From Anaerolineae bacterium (GTDB lineage: Bacteria; Chloroflexota; Anaerolineae; Aggregatilineales; UBA2796): DNA of 64,000 bases. Position 1 is the stretch's first letter; each line of letters opens with the position of its first letter. The notes below the pieces were generated by a model. It did no database searches and had not been told where the DNA came from. It was given only the letters and a program-made list of their open reading frames with translations. The stretch lies in NCBI GenBank assembly GCA_019637555.1, contig JAHBVK010000009.1, forward strand, positions 1-64,000. The letters are read 5' to 3'. Both the position numbers and the translations under genes were made by a program. Positions 33,716 through 41,932 of the stretch are shown piece after piece.

Positions 33716-33727
33716 ATCATGCATGAT
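33716..33727. promoter_or_regulatory. GntR-type operator core in lacI/kinase intergenic region
   Basis: ATCATGCATGAT, a perfect 12-bp palindrome, is identical to the core of the sites upstream of the sugar-binding protein gene at 56758 and of the zinc dehydrogenase gene. Read on the minus strand it lies between a weak -35-like TTACCC and a -10-like TAGATT (17-base spacer) of a possible lacI promoter. Confidence 0.6.
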
Positions 33728-33832
33728 CGGGGTAAGGATTGTGATCTCTAGTCATTAGAGCGCGTCAGATTCGACAGAGTACCCAAAATAGAGTTTAGAG
33801 TTCGGCACATAGTATAGGGAGATAGTTAGTTT

Positions 33833-35965
33833 ATGATGAATGAAGATATTTACACAGAATTACGGCGTCAGGCACTTGGGTGGACGGTCGTCCTGATCGC
33901 TGCTGGTGCATGGATCGGACTAATACTGGGTGATCTGCTGATCCATCGCTTGCCTACCGAATGGATCGCGGGCGCGGTGATCACCATAGCGGTCTGCGGA
34001 GTACTTTACGTACTGCGCGATAAACATCTGCGCTTAGCCCGCTACCTTGCCGTAACTTGTATGTGGATCAGCAATGCGCTCCTTGTTTTTCTCTTGCCAC
34101 AACCCTTTTTATATCTGTTTGGTGTTGTGATCGTACTTTCGAGCAACTTGATCAAATTTTCGGTGACCGCTATTCTGACAGTGTTCAGTTCTTTACTACT
34201 GATAGCACTCGCCGTTGGGCAAGAAATAGCGATTGGCGCACTGATTAATATGTGGGGCAGCCTAATTGCCGGTGCTGTCGTTTCTAGAGGACTGTATCAG
34301 GCGCTGGAGACTATCAATCGTCATCATCAATATGCTATCCAGCAAATGAATCTTGCCCGTGATCATCGTGCCCAGCTTGTCGGGCTAACCAAGGCACTGC
34401 AAGAAGCAACTGAGGATTTGCGCTATGCCAATGTTCAGCTTCGCTATGCTCGTGAGGTTGCTGAAGAAGCGCGGAGGCTCAAGGCGCAGTTCGCCGCCAA
34501 CGTTAGCCATGAATTGCGTACGCCGATTAACCTTGTAATCGGCTACAGCGAGGTGATGGTGATGGCTCCTGAAATATACGGCACACCGCTTCCGCCTGCC
34601 TACCGTCCTGATATTCAAGCGATTTACCGCAATGCCAAGCATCTGCAAGATTTGATCAATGATATTCTGGATATTTCACAGATTGAGGCGTCCCGATTGG
34701 CTGTTGCCAAAGAACGAACGGATCTGCGACAGACACTGCTTGAAGCCGCAAAGATGGCGCGCGATCTTGTAGAGTCAAAAGGACTCCAATTCGGATTAGA
34801 AATTCCCGATGAGCTGCCCGAAGTGTGGATTGATCGCACGCGGATTCGGCAGGTTGTACTAAATCTACTGGCGAATGCGGTCCGCTTTACAGATGAAGGT
34901 ACTATCACGCTTCACGCCCAGCAAGACGCAAGTAAGATCGTGGTCAGTATCAAGGATACTGGTATCGGCATCACGGCGGACGATCTGGCGCGGGTATTTG
35001 AGGAATTTTATCAGGCTGAAAATGCCCTATCGCGCAAACAGGGCGGGACCGGACTCGGACTAACCTTGAGTATGCATGTGGTTCAGCATCATGGTGGTCG
35101 CTTATGGGCAGAAAGCGCTGGCATCGCGGGTCAGGGTAGCACGTTTTCTTTTACCTTACCGGTCTCCTCTGATTCCAAAGCCATGATCAACGACGCGGTA
35201 GCAGGGGTAGATACTGGCTATCACCCGAAATGTGTGATCATTTACGATGAAGATATGTCTATCGGGCAATTATTCAAGCGCTACCTGAATATGCATGAGG
35301 TCGTCATCAGTGGAGGACAGGACGACTTGCTGCGCCTTACCCAAACCATACAACCTTCAGCGATTGTCCTTGATCGCCATCGGCGCAGCCCTGATTTCGA
35401 GAAAGTCTTAGCTGGTTGCAGTCCGGATACAGCGATCATTTTTTGCCCTATGCCGGGCGAACGCCGCGCCGTCCTAGCCAATAATGTAGCAGATTACCTA
35501 GTCAAGCCGATCACACGGCAAGCCTTGATTAAAGCAATAACCGCGTTGGACAAAGCAGTCAGCAAAATTCTGGTGGTCGATGATGAACGCGATGTCACAC
35601 GGATGTTGAGCCGGATGCTGCAAACCTATGATCGTCATCTTGTAGTGTGGCAGGCAAATAACGCTGAAGATGGCTTGGACATTATGTATCGAGAACACCC
35701 CGACGTAGTTTTTATGGACATCCAAATGCCAGTGATGGATGGTTTAACCGTCGTTCAGCGCATGAACCATGATCCGTTACTACGCCAGATTCCTGTCATC
35801 CTCGCCTCGGCGCGGGGCGCAGAAGCAGCCACGATGTCGGGGCTGGAAGGCGAAATTACGGTGGTACGTCCAAACGGTTTCAGTGCAGTTGAACTAGTCA
35901 ACTCGGTGGAGGCTGTGATCAATGTTCTGATGCCGTCCACCGCTGCAACGATTGAAGGAAGCTAA
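33833..35965 (+). CDS. Membrane histidine kinase with two receiver domains
   Basis: A 710-residue hybrid kinase. Residues 15-155 hold about six membrane helices and no large sensor loop. A coiled region is followed by HisKA (H-box NVSHELRTPINLVIG, His226), HATPase_c (N-box NLLANAVRFT, DTGIGIT, GTGLGLT) and two receivers. Receiver 1 has Asp514 in IVLDRH, and its acidic pair reads YDEDMS. Receiver 2 has VVDDERD and Asp629 in FMDIQMP, but its usual Lys-Pro is Arg-Pro (about residue 679). Its 3' end overlaps the convergent response regulator gene by 47 bases. Confidence 0.9.
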   Translation: MMNEDIYTELRRQALGWTVVLIAAGAWIGLILGDLLIHRLPTEWIAGAVITIAVCGVLYVLRDKHLRLARYLAVTCMWISNALLVFLLPQPFLYLFGVVIVLSSNLIKFSVTAILTVFSSLLLIALAVGQEIAIGALINMWGSLIAGAVVSRGLYQALETINRHHQYAIQQMNLARDHRAQLVGLTKALQEATEDLRYANVQLRYAREVAEEARRLKAQFAANVSHELRTPINLVIGYSEVMVMAPEIYGTPLPPAYRPDIQAIYRNAKHLQDLINDILDISQIEASRLAVAKERTDLRQTLLEAAKMARDLVESKGLQFGLEIPDELPEVWIDRTRIRQVVLNLLANAVRFTDEGTITLHAQQDASKIVVSIKDTGIGITADDLARVFEEFYQAENALSRKQGGTGLGLTLSMHVVQHHGGRLWAESAGIAGQGSTFSFTLPVSSDSKAMINDAVAGVDTGYHPKCVIIYDEDMSIGQLFKRYLNMHEVVISGGQDDLLRLTQTIQPSAIVLDRHRRSPDFEKVLAGCSPDTAIIFCPMPGERRAVLANNVADYLVKPITRQALIKAITALDKAVSKILVVDDERDVTRMLSRMLQTYDRHLVVWQANNAEDGLDIMYREHPDVVFMDIQMPVMDGLTVVQRMNHDPLLRQIPVILASARGAEAATMSGLEGEITVVRPNGFSAVELVNSVEAVINVLMPSTAATIEGS

Positions 35966-37133
35966 GGCGATCGGGCGGCTTTCGGAGATAGGCATCTGCA
36001 CCGAGCGACAATGCCAAGTCAGGGTTATCGAGCACCGAACAAACCAGCACGGGTATAGGTTGAGTATGCGGATGCGATTTAAGGTTTTGGAGCATTTTCC
36101 AGCCGTCGATGTGCGGCAGCATGATGTCCAGAACAATCCATGATGGCTTCAGATTCTGGGCGAGTCGGAACCCCTCAGTCGGGTCATTGGCTGAGACGAT
36201 TTCATACGGTGTGTCAGTAACATACCGTTCCAAAAGCGCAACCGCGTCCGGGTTATCATCGATCACAAGGATGATTTGACGCTGCACACGTGGTAACTGA
36301 AACTGCACCAGATAACTGCCATCCGCGGCTTCCGTGACTGCTATCGCAGCCCTCAAAGTAGCCAAAAATTCGCTTGCTGTCGCGTTATCCGTCAACGTAT
36401 CACGCAGAACCACAATATTTGTATCATCGCCGGAAATCTCGAAGCTGATGGTCAAATTGTGGTCGCTGACTGCTGCGCTCAGGGCAACTTCACTGCCCGC
36501 CGCAACATGCGTGATGATCTGTGAGAGCATCCAGATGATGGTCTGACGTAACACGGCTTGGTGTGCGTTAAAATCCTCTAGTCCCTGCATCGTGCGCAGA
36601 TGCACACTCACCTGATGATGCTCGGCAAGATTGACATTTGCCGTGATGGCATCCGCCAGTAACGCTTCGACCTCAAGCCGTGCATAAGTTGACTGACGGG
36701 ACAACCGCTGCATCTCACTCTTCACCGAGATCGCACTGTCTTGGGACTGGTACGTGTTTAAGCGATCCCACAACAGTTGGCTGACTGCTTGTATAGCACG
36801 CTGGTGTTCCCGATAAAACTGGCGTTCACTCAACACCAATTGCTGTAAGACTTCCTGTATCGGCAGCCCTTCCAAATAACGCATCGATAGCAGGGAGTAA
36901 ACACGCTCTTGCCGCGACGGTATACCTGCCGTTTCCCGTCCTTTTAACTGCTCAACTGTTTCGATCAGGATGCGACGAACCATCTGAACCCGCTGCAAGC
37001 CCATCAGTTCAGGCGCAATCTGACTGGACAGCGGGTTGGACTGCAGCTCCGAAAAATCATAAAGATGTGCCAAGCAGTCTCGAACCTGCCGTTCGAAGCT
37101 CTCAGGAGGCGGAATAGGCAGGTCTATCGTCAT
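35919..37133 (-). CDS. Response regulator with N-terminal helical domain and degenerate ATPase-like middle
   Basis: A 404-residue protein. The C-terminal receiver (about 286-400) has VIDDNPD and Asp336 in IVLDIMLP. The N-terminal 130 residues are helical; the segment RYLEGLPIQEVLQQLVLSER resembles the helix-turn-helix of sigma region 4. The middle (about 170-285) has the length and strand-helix rhythm of a histidine-kinase ATPase domain, but lacks visible G-boxes. GAGAGGG lies upstream of the ATG. It is convergent with the hybrid kinase (47-base overlap) and could be its partner. Function of the N-terminal and middle parts is inferred from pattern only. Confidence 0.7.
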   Translation of the reverse strand: MTIDLPIPPPESFERQVRDCLAHLYDFSELQSNPLSSQIAPELMGLQRVQMVRRILIETVEQLKGRETAGIPSRQERVYSLLSMRYLEGLPIQEVLQQLVLSERQFYREHQRAIQAVSQLLWDRLNTYQSQDSAISVKSEMQRLSRQSTYARLEVEALLADAITANVNLAEHHQVSVHLRTMQGLEDFNAHQAVLRQTIIWMLSQIITHVAAGSEVALSAAVSDHNLTISFEISGDDTNIVVLRDTLTDNATASEFLATLRAAIAVTEAADGSYLVQFQLPRVQRQIILVIDDNPDAVALLERYVTDTPYEIVSANDPTEGFRLAQNLKPSWIVLDIMLPHIDGWKMLQNLKSHPHTQPIPVLVCSVLDNPDLALSLGADAYLRKPPDRLSFLQSLQRWTASEH

Positions 37134-37227
37134 GAAACCCTCTCAATGGCACTAGTGTGGCAGCAAAATGGCAGAATATTTATGCTAATCTCCACCGCAC
37201 AATAAATAGTAAAGAGTTTATAAAACG

Positions 37228-38163
37228 ATGGCAAGCACCATCCAATTGGCGGCACGCCGCAACGTGCTCTCTTCTTTCAGTCAGAGGCGCGGTTTACGAG
37301 ATACGATTTCTGGCTATTTGTTTTTAGCGCCATTCTTTGTCCTGTACTGCCTCCTGAAGCTGTGGCCCATCGTTAACGGCTTCTGGATTTCTCTACATCG
37401 CTGGGACACGATTGGTACCAACATTGCCTTCATCGGTTTGGGCAACTACCAGCGCATCCTGCAAGATCGCTTGTTCTGGGATGCGGTTAGGCACACGCTG
37501 CTCTTCACCGTAATTTCCACTCCCGTACTGATTTTCGGCGGACTGTGCCTCGCATTGATCCTAAACCGCCCGCTATTTAGCGGCGGCGTGTTTAGAACGC
37601 TGTATTACCTGCCAAACGTACTCTCGACATCGGTGGTCGGACTCATCTTCCTAGCGGTTTTCGGCGCAAGCGAGGCAGGTGTATTCAATACCTTTCTGCG
37701 CTACTTTGGCATAAGCCCGATTCCTTTTCTGCTCGATTCCGACTGGGCTATGCCATCAATTGCCTTTGCTGCCCTATGGTGGACCGTCGGCTTCAACATG
37801 CTGATTCTGCTGGCGGGATTGCAAAGCATCCCTGATGAGGTCAATGACGCGGCTAAAGTAGATGGTGCAGGGGAAAGGCAGCGCTTTTGGTACATTACGC
37901 TGCCCCTGCTGCGTCGTCAACTGCTACTAGTGACCATCCTGCAAGTCATCAGTTCGTTCCAAGTATTCGGCTTAGTCGATGTGATGACCAAGGGCGGACC
38001 CGGTGGTCAGACGCGCAGTATTGTCTATTACATCTTCGAGCGCTCCTTTCAACAAAATCAACTTGGCTATGGGTCTGCAATAGCGTTCATTTTGTTCGCG
38101 GTGCTGTTTGTCCTGTCAATTACGCAATTGCGGCTCTTCTCGCGTGAGGAAGATGTACTGTGA
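37228..38163 (+). CDS. Carbohydrate ABC transporter permease (MalF-like)
   Basis: A 311-residue CUT1 permease with an N-terminal cytoplasmic stretch and six membrane helices. The EAA loop (DEVNDAAKVDGAGERQRFWY) is intact. The stop overlaps the next permease start by 4 bases (GTGA). It heads a plus-strand importer unit whose binding-protein gene comes third, an inverted order compared with the other CUT1 loci in the window. Confidence 0.93.
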   Translation: MASTIQLAARRNVLSSFSQRRGLRDTISGYLFLAPFFVLYCLLKLWPIVNGFWISLHRWDTIGTNIAFIGLGNYQRILQDRLFWDAVRHTLLFTVISTPVLIFGGLCLALILNRPLFSGGVFRTLYYLPNVLSTSVVGLIFLAVFGASEAGVFNTFLRYFGISPIPFLLDSDWAMPSIAFAALWWTVGFNMLILLAGLQSIPDEVNDAAKVDGAGERQRFWYITLPLLRRQLLLVTILQVISSFQVFGLVDVMTKGGPGGQTRSIVYYIFERSFQQNQLGYGSAIAFILFAVLFVLSITQLRLFSREEDVL

Positions 38164-39053
38164 AAACAATATCCCCATCTGCGCAAGCGATCTCGCTACC
38201 GAACGATGCCACAGTAAGGCGCAAACCAGTCAACTGGCAGCGACTTCTGTTCGCCTTACTTTTCTGCAGCTTCACCTTTTTGTGGATGCTTCCAGCAATC
38301 TGGTCATTGGTGACTTCGTTTCGGTATGAAACGGACATTCAACGCGATTTGATTGGCTTCATTCCTTTTCCTTTTACCCTCGAACACTATCAGCGCATTT
38401 TGGGGGATGGGTTAGTTGCTCGCTGGTTCTTGAACAGCTTAGTCGTTGCCGCTACGCGAACTATCGTCCAGATAACCTTATGTTCACTGGCAGCTTTCGC
38501 CTTTACGCGAATCCAATTCAAGGGCAAACGCATCGCCTATGTACTAGTGCTTGTTGGCATCATGGTGCCGTTTGAAGCGATCTTTATCCCCATTTATCTA
38601 TTCTTCGCCAATCTACGGCTGCACAATACCTATACAGCGCTGATCGCCCCCGAAGTCGCCTCCCCATTGGCGTTGTTCCTGCTAACGCAATTCTTCCAAG
38701 AGATCCCGATGGAGCTGGACGAGGCAGCGTATATGGACGGAGCGAGCCGCTTCACCGTATATCTGCGCGTGATTCTGCCACTAGCGATCCCGGTCTTGAC
38801 TACCTTAGCGATCTTCACGTTTCTGGGCACCTGGAATGAATACTTGTGGCCACTGGTTTCCTCGACTGATCGACAAGCACTAACGGTAACAATCGGGTTG
38901 AGAAAACTGGCGGAAACGTTCGGACACCAGACCCGCGATTTGGGTCTGAAAATGGCGGGAGCATGGGTAGGGGGCATACCGATCCTAATCTTCTACTTCA
39001 TCTTTCAGCGCCGCATTGTATCGGGCATTAAGCTGACCAGCGGCTTTCGTTAA
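38160..39053 (+). CDS. Carbohydrate ABC transporter permease (MalG-like)
   Basis: A 297-residue CUT1 permease starting with GTG, translationally coupled to the preceding gene. It has six membrane helices and an EAA loop (ELDEAAYMDGASRFTVYLRV). It ends with a GIKLTSGFR tail rather than the usual GAVKG. It works with the binding protein encoded 112 bases downstream. No ATPase gene is adjacent. Confidence 0.93.
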   Translation: MKTISPSAQAISLPNDATVRRKPVNWQRLLFALLFCSFTFLWMLPAIWSLVTSFRYETDIQRDLIGFIPFPFTLEHYQRILGDGLVARWFLNSLVVAATRTIVQITLCSLAAFAFTRIQFKGKRIAYVLVLVGIMVPFEAIFIPIYLFFANLRLHNTYTALIAPEVASPLALFLLTQFFQEIPMELDEAAYMDGASRFTVYLRVILPLAIPVLTTLAIFTFLGTWNEYLWPLVSSTDRQALTVTIGLRKLAETFGHQTRDLGLKMAGAWVGGIPILIFYFIFQRRIVSGIKLTSGFR

Positions 39054-39165
39054 ACATCGCCATCAGGAAAGGAGTTGGCACATAAATCGCCGGACGTTCA
39101 CACCCTTAACCTACTTATACGGATGCTGTCGTTAAGCAAAACAGATCATTTAGAACGGAGCCGAA

Positions 39166-40488
39166 ATGAAAACCAAAAAATCTCTCATCAGCTTGCTGGT
39201 ACTGGTGGCACTGCTTATAGTGTCAAATGCATCACCAACTGCCGCGCAAGGTGAACCCAGCCGTATTCAGCTCTGGCGCTTCTTCAACGAATGTGCCAGC
39301 AAATTTGCCGGTGTAACCACTTTGGGTGACACGACTGATGTTTGCGCGGTGCAACAGGTTCTCGCCAACCAATGGAATGCGGAGCACCCTGAACTACAGG
39401 TCGAAACCACATCGCTGGTGTGGCCCGGCATCGTCGAGCTAAACGCGGCGTTAGCTGCTGGTACACCTCCAGAAATCATGTCGCTGCACGCTTTTCGCGT
39501 TCCTACTTATGCTTCACGTGGTGCGCTGACGCCGCTGACCTCCTACCTGAAAGAAGCAGGTATTGATGTCGATGACCTGCTGCCCAATGTGCGCGATGCC
39601 GTTACTTACAATGGCGAAATCTACGCCATTCCCTTTGACGTGCATGGCATCTTGTGGCACATCAATCTGGATCTGTGGAAGCAGGCAGGGCTGCTGAATG
39701 CCGACGGCAAACCCAACATCCCTGTAGGTCTTGAGGCATTCGAGGCTGCTTGCAAGCAGGTATTGGAAAAGACCAATTCTCCGATTTTCGGCGGCGGTGA
39801 CGACGATATCGTGGGTACAGAAGTGATCTGGTTCTCTATCTACGCCCAGATGGGTGGCAGCATCGCCGATGAAAACGGGATGCCCAGCGTCAATACGCCA
39901 GCCGCTATCGAAGCGCTAGAACTGCAAATCAGACTGCGCAACGAAGGCTGCTTCTCGTCCGGTGAACTGGCAAAAACTTACGAAGGGTTTAATCAGGGGA
40001 AAGTTGCCAGTGTCAACGGCGGCACGTGGATGGTCAATGAGTTTGACGCTCAAGTAAGAGATCCAAACGCCGGGTTGAAAAATCTGTACGTAGCGCCGTA
40101 CCCGCAGTTGGGTGATAAGCCTGCCGTTTGGGGTGGATCGCATACGTTTGTAGTGCCCTTAGGTCCGAACGCCGATCCTGCTCGCGTTAAGGCAGCTGTT
40201 CAGTACCTCAAGTTCTTCTACGATAATCAACTGGCATGGACGCGAACAGGACATGCCTCTGTACGCCAGTCGGTGCTTGATAGTGCTGAGTACAAAGCGC
40301 TGCCACACCACGACGAGTACACCGAGTTTGCGAACCAAGTTGTCTACCTGCCGAAGGCTGGTTGGGTAAACGCCTTTGACCAGATCCTTCACGAGGAAAT
40401 TCAAGCAGCCATTCTTGGTGAGAAATCACCGGAGCAAGCCCTAAATGATGCGCAAGCTCGGCTGGTTGATATTGCCTCATTCCAGTAG
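39166..40488 (+). CDS. Extracellular sugar-binding protein (family 1)
   Basis: A 440-residue SBP_bac_1 protein. The signal peptide (about residues 1-28, ending SPTAAQG) has no lipobox Cys. The mature part contains the sugar-binding architecture with NAALAAGTPPEIMSLH and FNQGKVASVNGGTWMV. The mature N-terminal region has two Cys (in NECASKF and DVCAVQQ) that could form a disulfide outside the cell. GGAG lies before the ATG. It follows the two permease genes and precedes an enolase-superfamily enzyme gene and a GH3 gene; a strong stem-loop follows its stop codon. Confidence 0.92.
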   Translation: MKTKKSLISLLVLVALLIVSNASPTAAQGEPSRIQLWRFFNECASKFAGVTTLGDTTDVCAVQQVLANQWNAEHPELQVETTSLVWPGIVELNAALAAGTPPEIMSLHAFRVPTYASRGALTPLTSYLKEAGIDVDDLLPNVRDAVTYNGEIYAIPFDVHGILWHINLDLWKQAGLLNADGKPNIPVGLEAFEAACKQVLEKTNSPIFGGGDDDIVGTEVIWFSIYAQMGGSIADENGMPSVNTPAAIEALELQIRLRNEGCFSSGELAKTYEGFNQGKVASVNGGTWMVNEFDAQVRDPNAGLKNLYVAPYPQLGDKPAVWGGSHTFVVPLGPNADPARVKAAVQYLKFFYDNQLAWTRTGHASVRQSVLDSAEYKALPHHDEYTEFANQVVYLPKAGWVNAFDQILHEEIQAAILGEKSPEQALNDAQARLVDIASFQ

Positions 40489-40528
40489 GTGGAAATAGAT
40501 TAGTCGCAACGCATGCGGACTGATCGAA

Positions 40529-40577
40529 CTAAGTGGACTTGGAAGCCGTGGCAACCCCACACTTCCAGTCCACTTAG
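40529..40577. repeat. Long stem-loop after the binding-protein gene
   Basis: A 17-base arm (40529-40545) pairs with a 16-base arm (40562-40577) with a single bulged T, around a 16-base loop. No T-run follows. It resembles the stem-loops placed after the other binding-protein genes in this window and probably stabilises the upstream transcript. Confidence 0.7.
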
Positions 40578-40733
40578 CGCTATATGCAACAAATCTTCGA
40601 CTTTCTGTGAACGAGAACGCTGTCAACTGCAACAGGAAGTCAGTGTCACAACCGCCTCCGCTTACGTTTCCGTAACTCTGACTATACATAGACACATTGC
40701 AATGAATCCGCCTCAAACTGGAGAAGATCTACC

Positions 40734-41816
40734 ATGTCGGCGACACTACAAAGTTATCAGATTACGCGCTTCCGGTTACCGTTGCGACGAATCATCGGGG
40801 ATTCACAGGTGCGCTACGACAGACTCTTTATCGCTGCATTGGAACTGCGAACGCAAGACGGGCAAGTAGGTTTAGGACTGCTGATTACCTTTTCCCTCCC
40901 GCCACAGGCAGAATTAGAGCGCATCTTTGAGGCTGAACTATGGCCGCAACTGAAGAATCAGTCGATTCACCCGCTAATCAATCGCTTGACTCGTCCACGC
41001 GGTGGCAATATTCGCCCGCAGTTGTTCACCGAGCCGCTTAATCAAGCGTTGTGGGATCTATACGCAAAAGAAGTCGATTTACCGCTCTATCAGTTGCTAG
41101 GCGGCACAAATAACCGTGTTCGGGCATATGCTAGCGGACTCGAGTTCAATTTGACGGCTAACGAGACCCATGACTTCTATGTCAATGCCGTCAAACTGGG
41201 CTACTCGGCTTTCAAAGTTAAAGTTGGACACCCTGATCTCGCGTGGGATATCGCCCGTCTGCGCGATGTTATTTCAGTGGTCGGCTCGAACGCTACCATA
41301 ATGGTAGACGCGAACGAGGCATGGTCGCCCAAAGAAGCGATTCGCGCACTCCACGCCTACCGCGATGCAGGCATTAACATCTACTGGATTGAAGACCCCT
41401 GCTTGCGGGATGATTTCGAAGGGTTAGCACGTGTTTGCGCCGAAGTGCCTTTCACGTTCGTTAACGCGGGAGAGTATCTGGACTTGCGAGGTAAACGCCA
41501 GTTACTAGAACATCGCGCCGTCGAGATTCTCAACGTTCATGGCACCCCCAGCAATGTATTACGCGCCGCATGGCTGGCTTCCGAATACGGTATACCTATC
41601 TCGCTTGGCAATACCACCTGCGAAATTGGCGTGCATCTGGCGGCAGCATTGCCAGAAGTCGAATGGCTCGAAAATTCGCTGCTCGGTTGGGATGTTTTAG
41701 TGGCAGAGCCAGTCAAATTCGAGAACGGCTATGCTATCGCGCCAGATCGCCCCGGACATGGACTGACGATTTCGGAGGCAGCACGCGCCGAATTTGCTTC
41801 CGCGGATGGAACCTAG
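40734..41816 (+). CDS. Enolase-superfamily enzyme (mandelate racemase/muconate lactonizing type)
   Basis: A 360-residue TIM-barrel enzyme with a capping domain. The catalytic Lys pair is in FKVKVG (Lys161, Lys163). Metal ligands are Asp192 (MVDANEAW), Glu220 (WIEDP) and Glu247 (NAGEYLD). His269 (NVHGTP) and His301 are candidates for the second base. Members of this superfamily dehydrate or epimerise acid sugars, or racemise small acids. It lies between the importer and a GH3 gene, so an acid-sugar dehydratase in plant-sugar catabolism is plausible. The substrate cannot be assigned from sequence alone. Confidence 0.85.
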   Translation: MSATLQSYQITRFRLPLRRIIGDSQVRYDRLFIAALELRTQDGQVGLGLLITFSLPPQAELERIFEAELWPQLKNQSIHPLINRLTRPRGGNIRPQLFTEPLNQALWDLYAKEVDLPLYQLLGGTNNRVRAYASGLEFNLTANETHDFYVNAVKLGYSAFKVKVGHPDLAWDIARLRDVISVVGSNATIMVDANEAWSPKEAIRALHAYRDAGINIYWIEDPCLRDDFEGLARVCAEVPFTFVNAGEYLDLRGKRQLLEHRAVEILNVHGTPSNVLRAAWLASEYGIPISLGNTTCEIGVHLAAALPEVEWLENSLLGWDVLVAEPVKFENGYAIAPDRPGHGLTISEAARAEFASADGT

Positions 41817-41932
41817 TCTATTCGTTCGCGCCTGTTGAGATGACCTGACTGGTTCGAGGTTATTACGATAGAATGACCGTTGCATTGCACGGCTAAAATG
41901 CGCCTCGATACTTGTCAGGGTTAATACAAATT

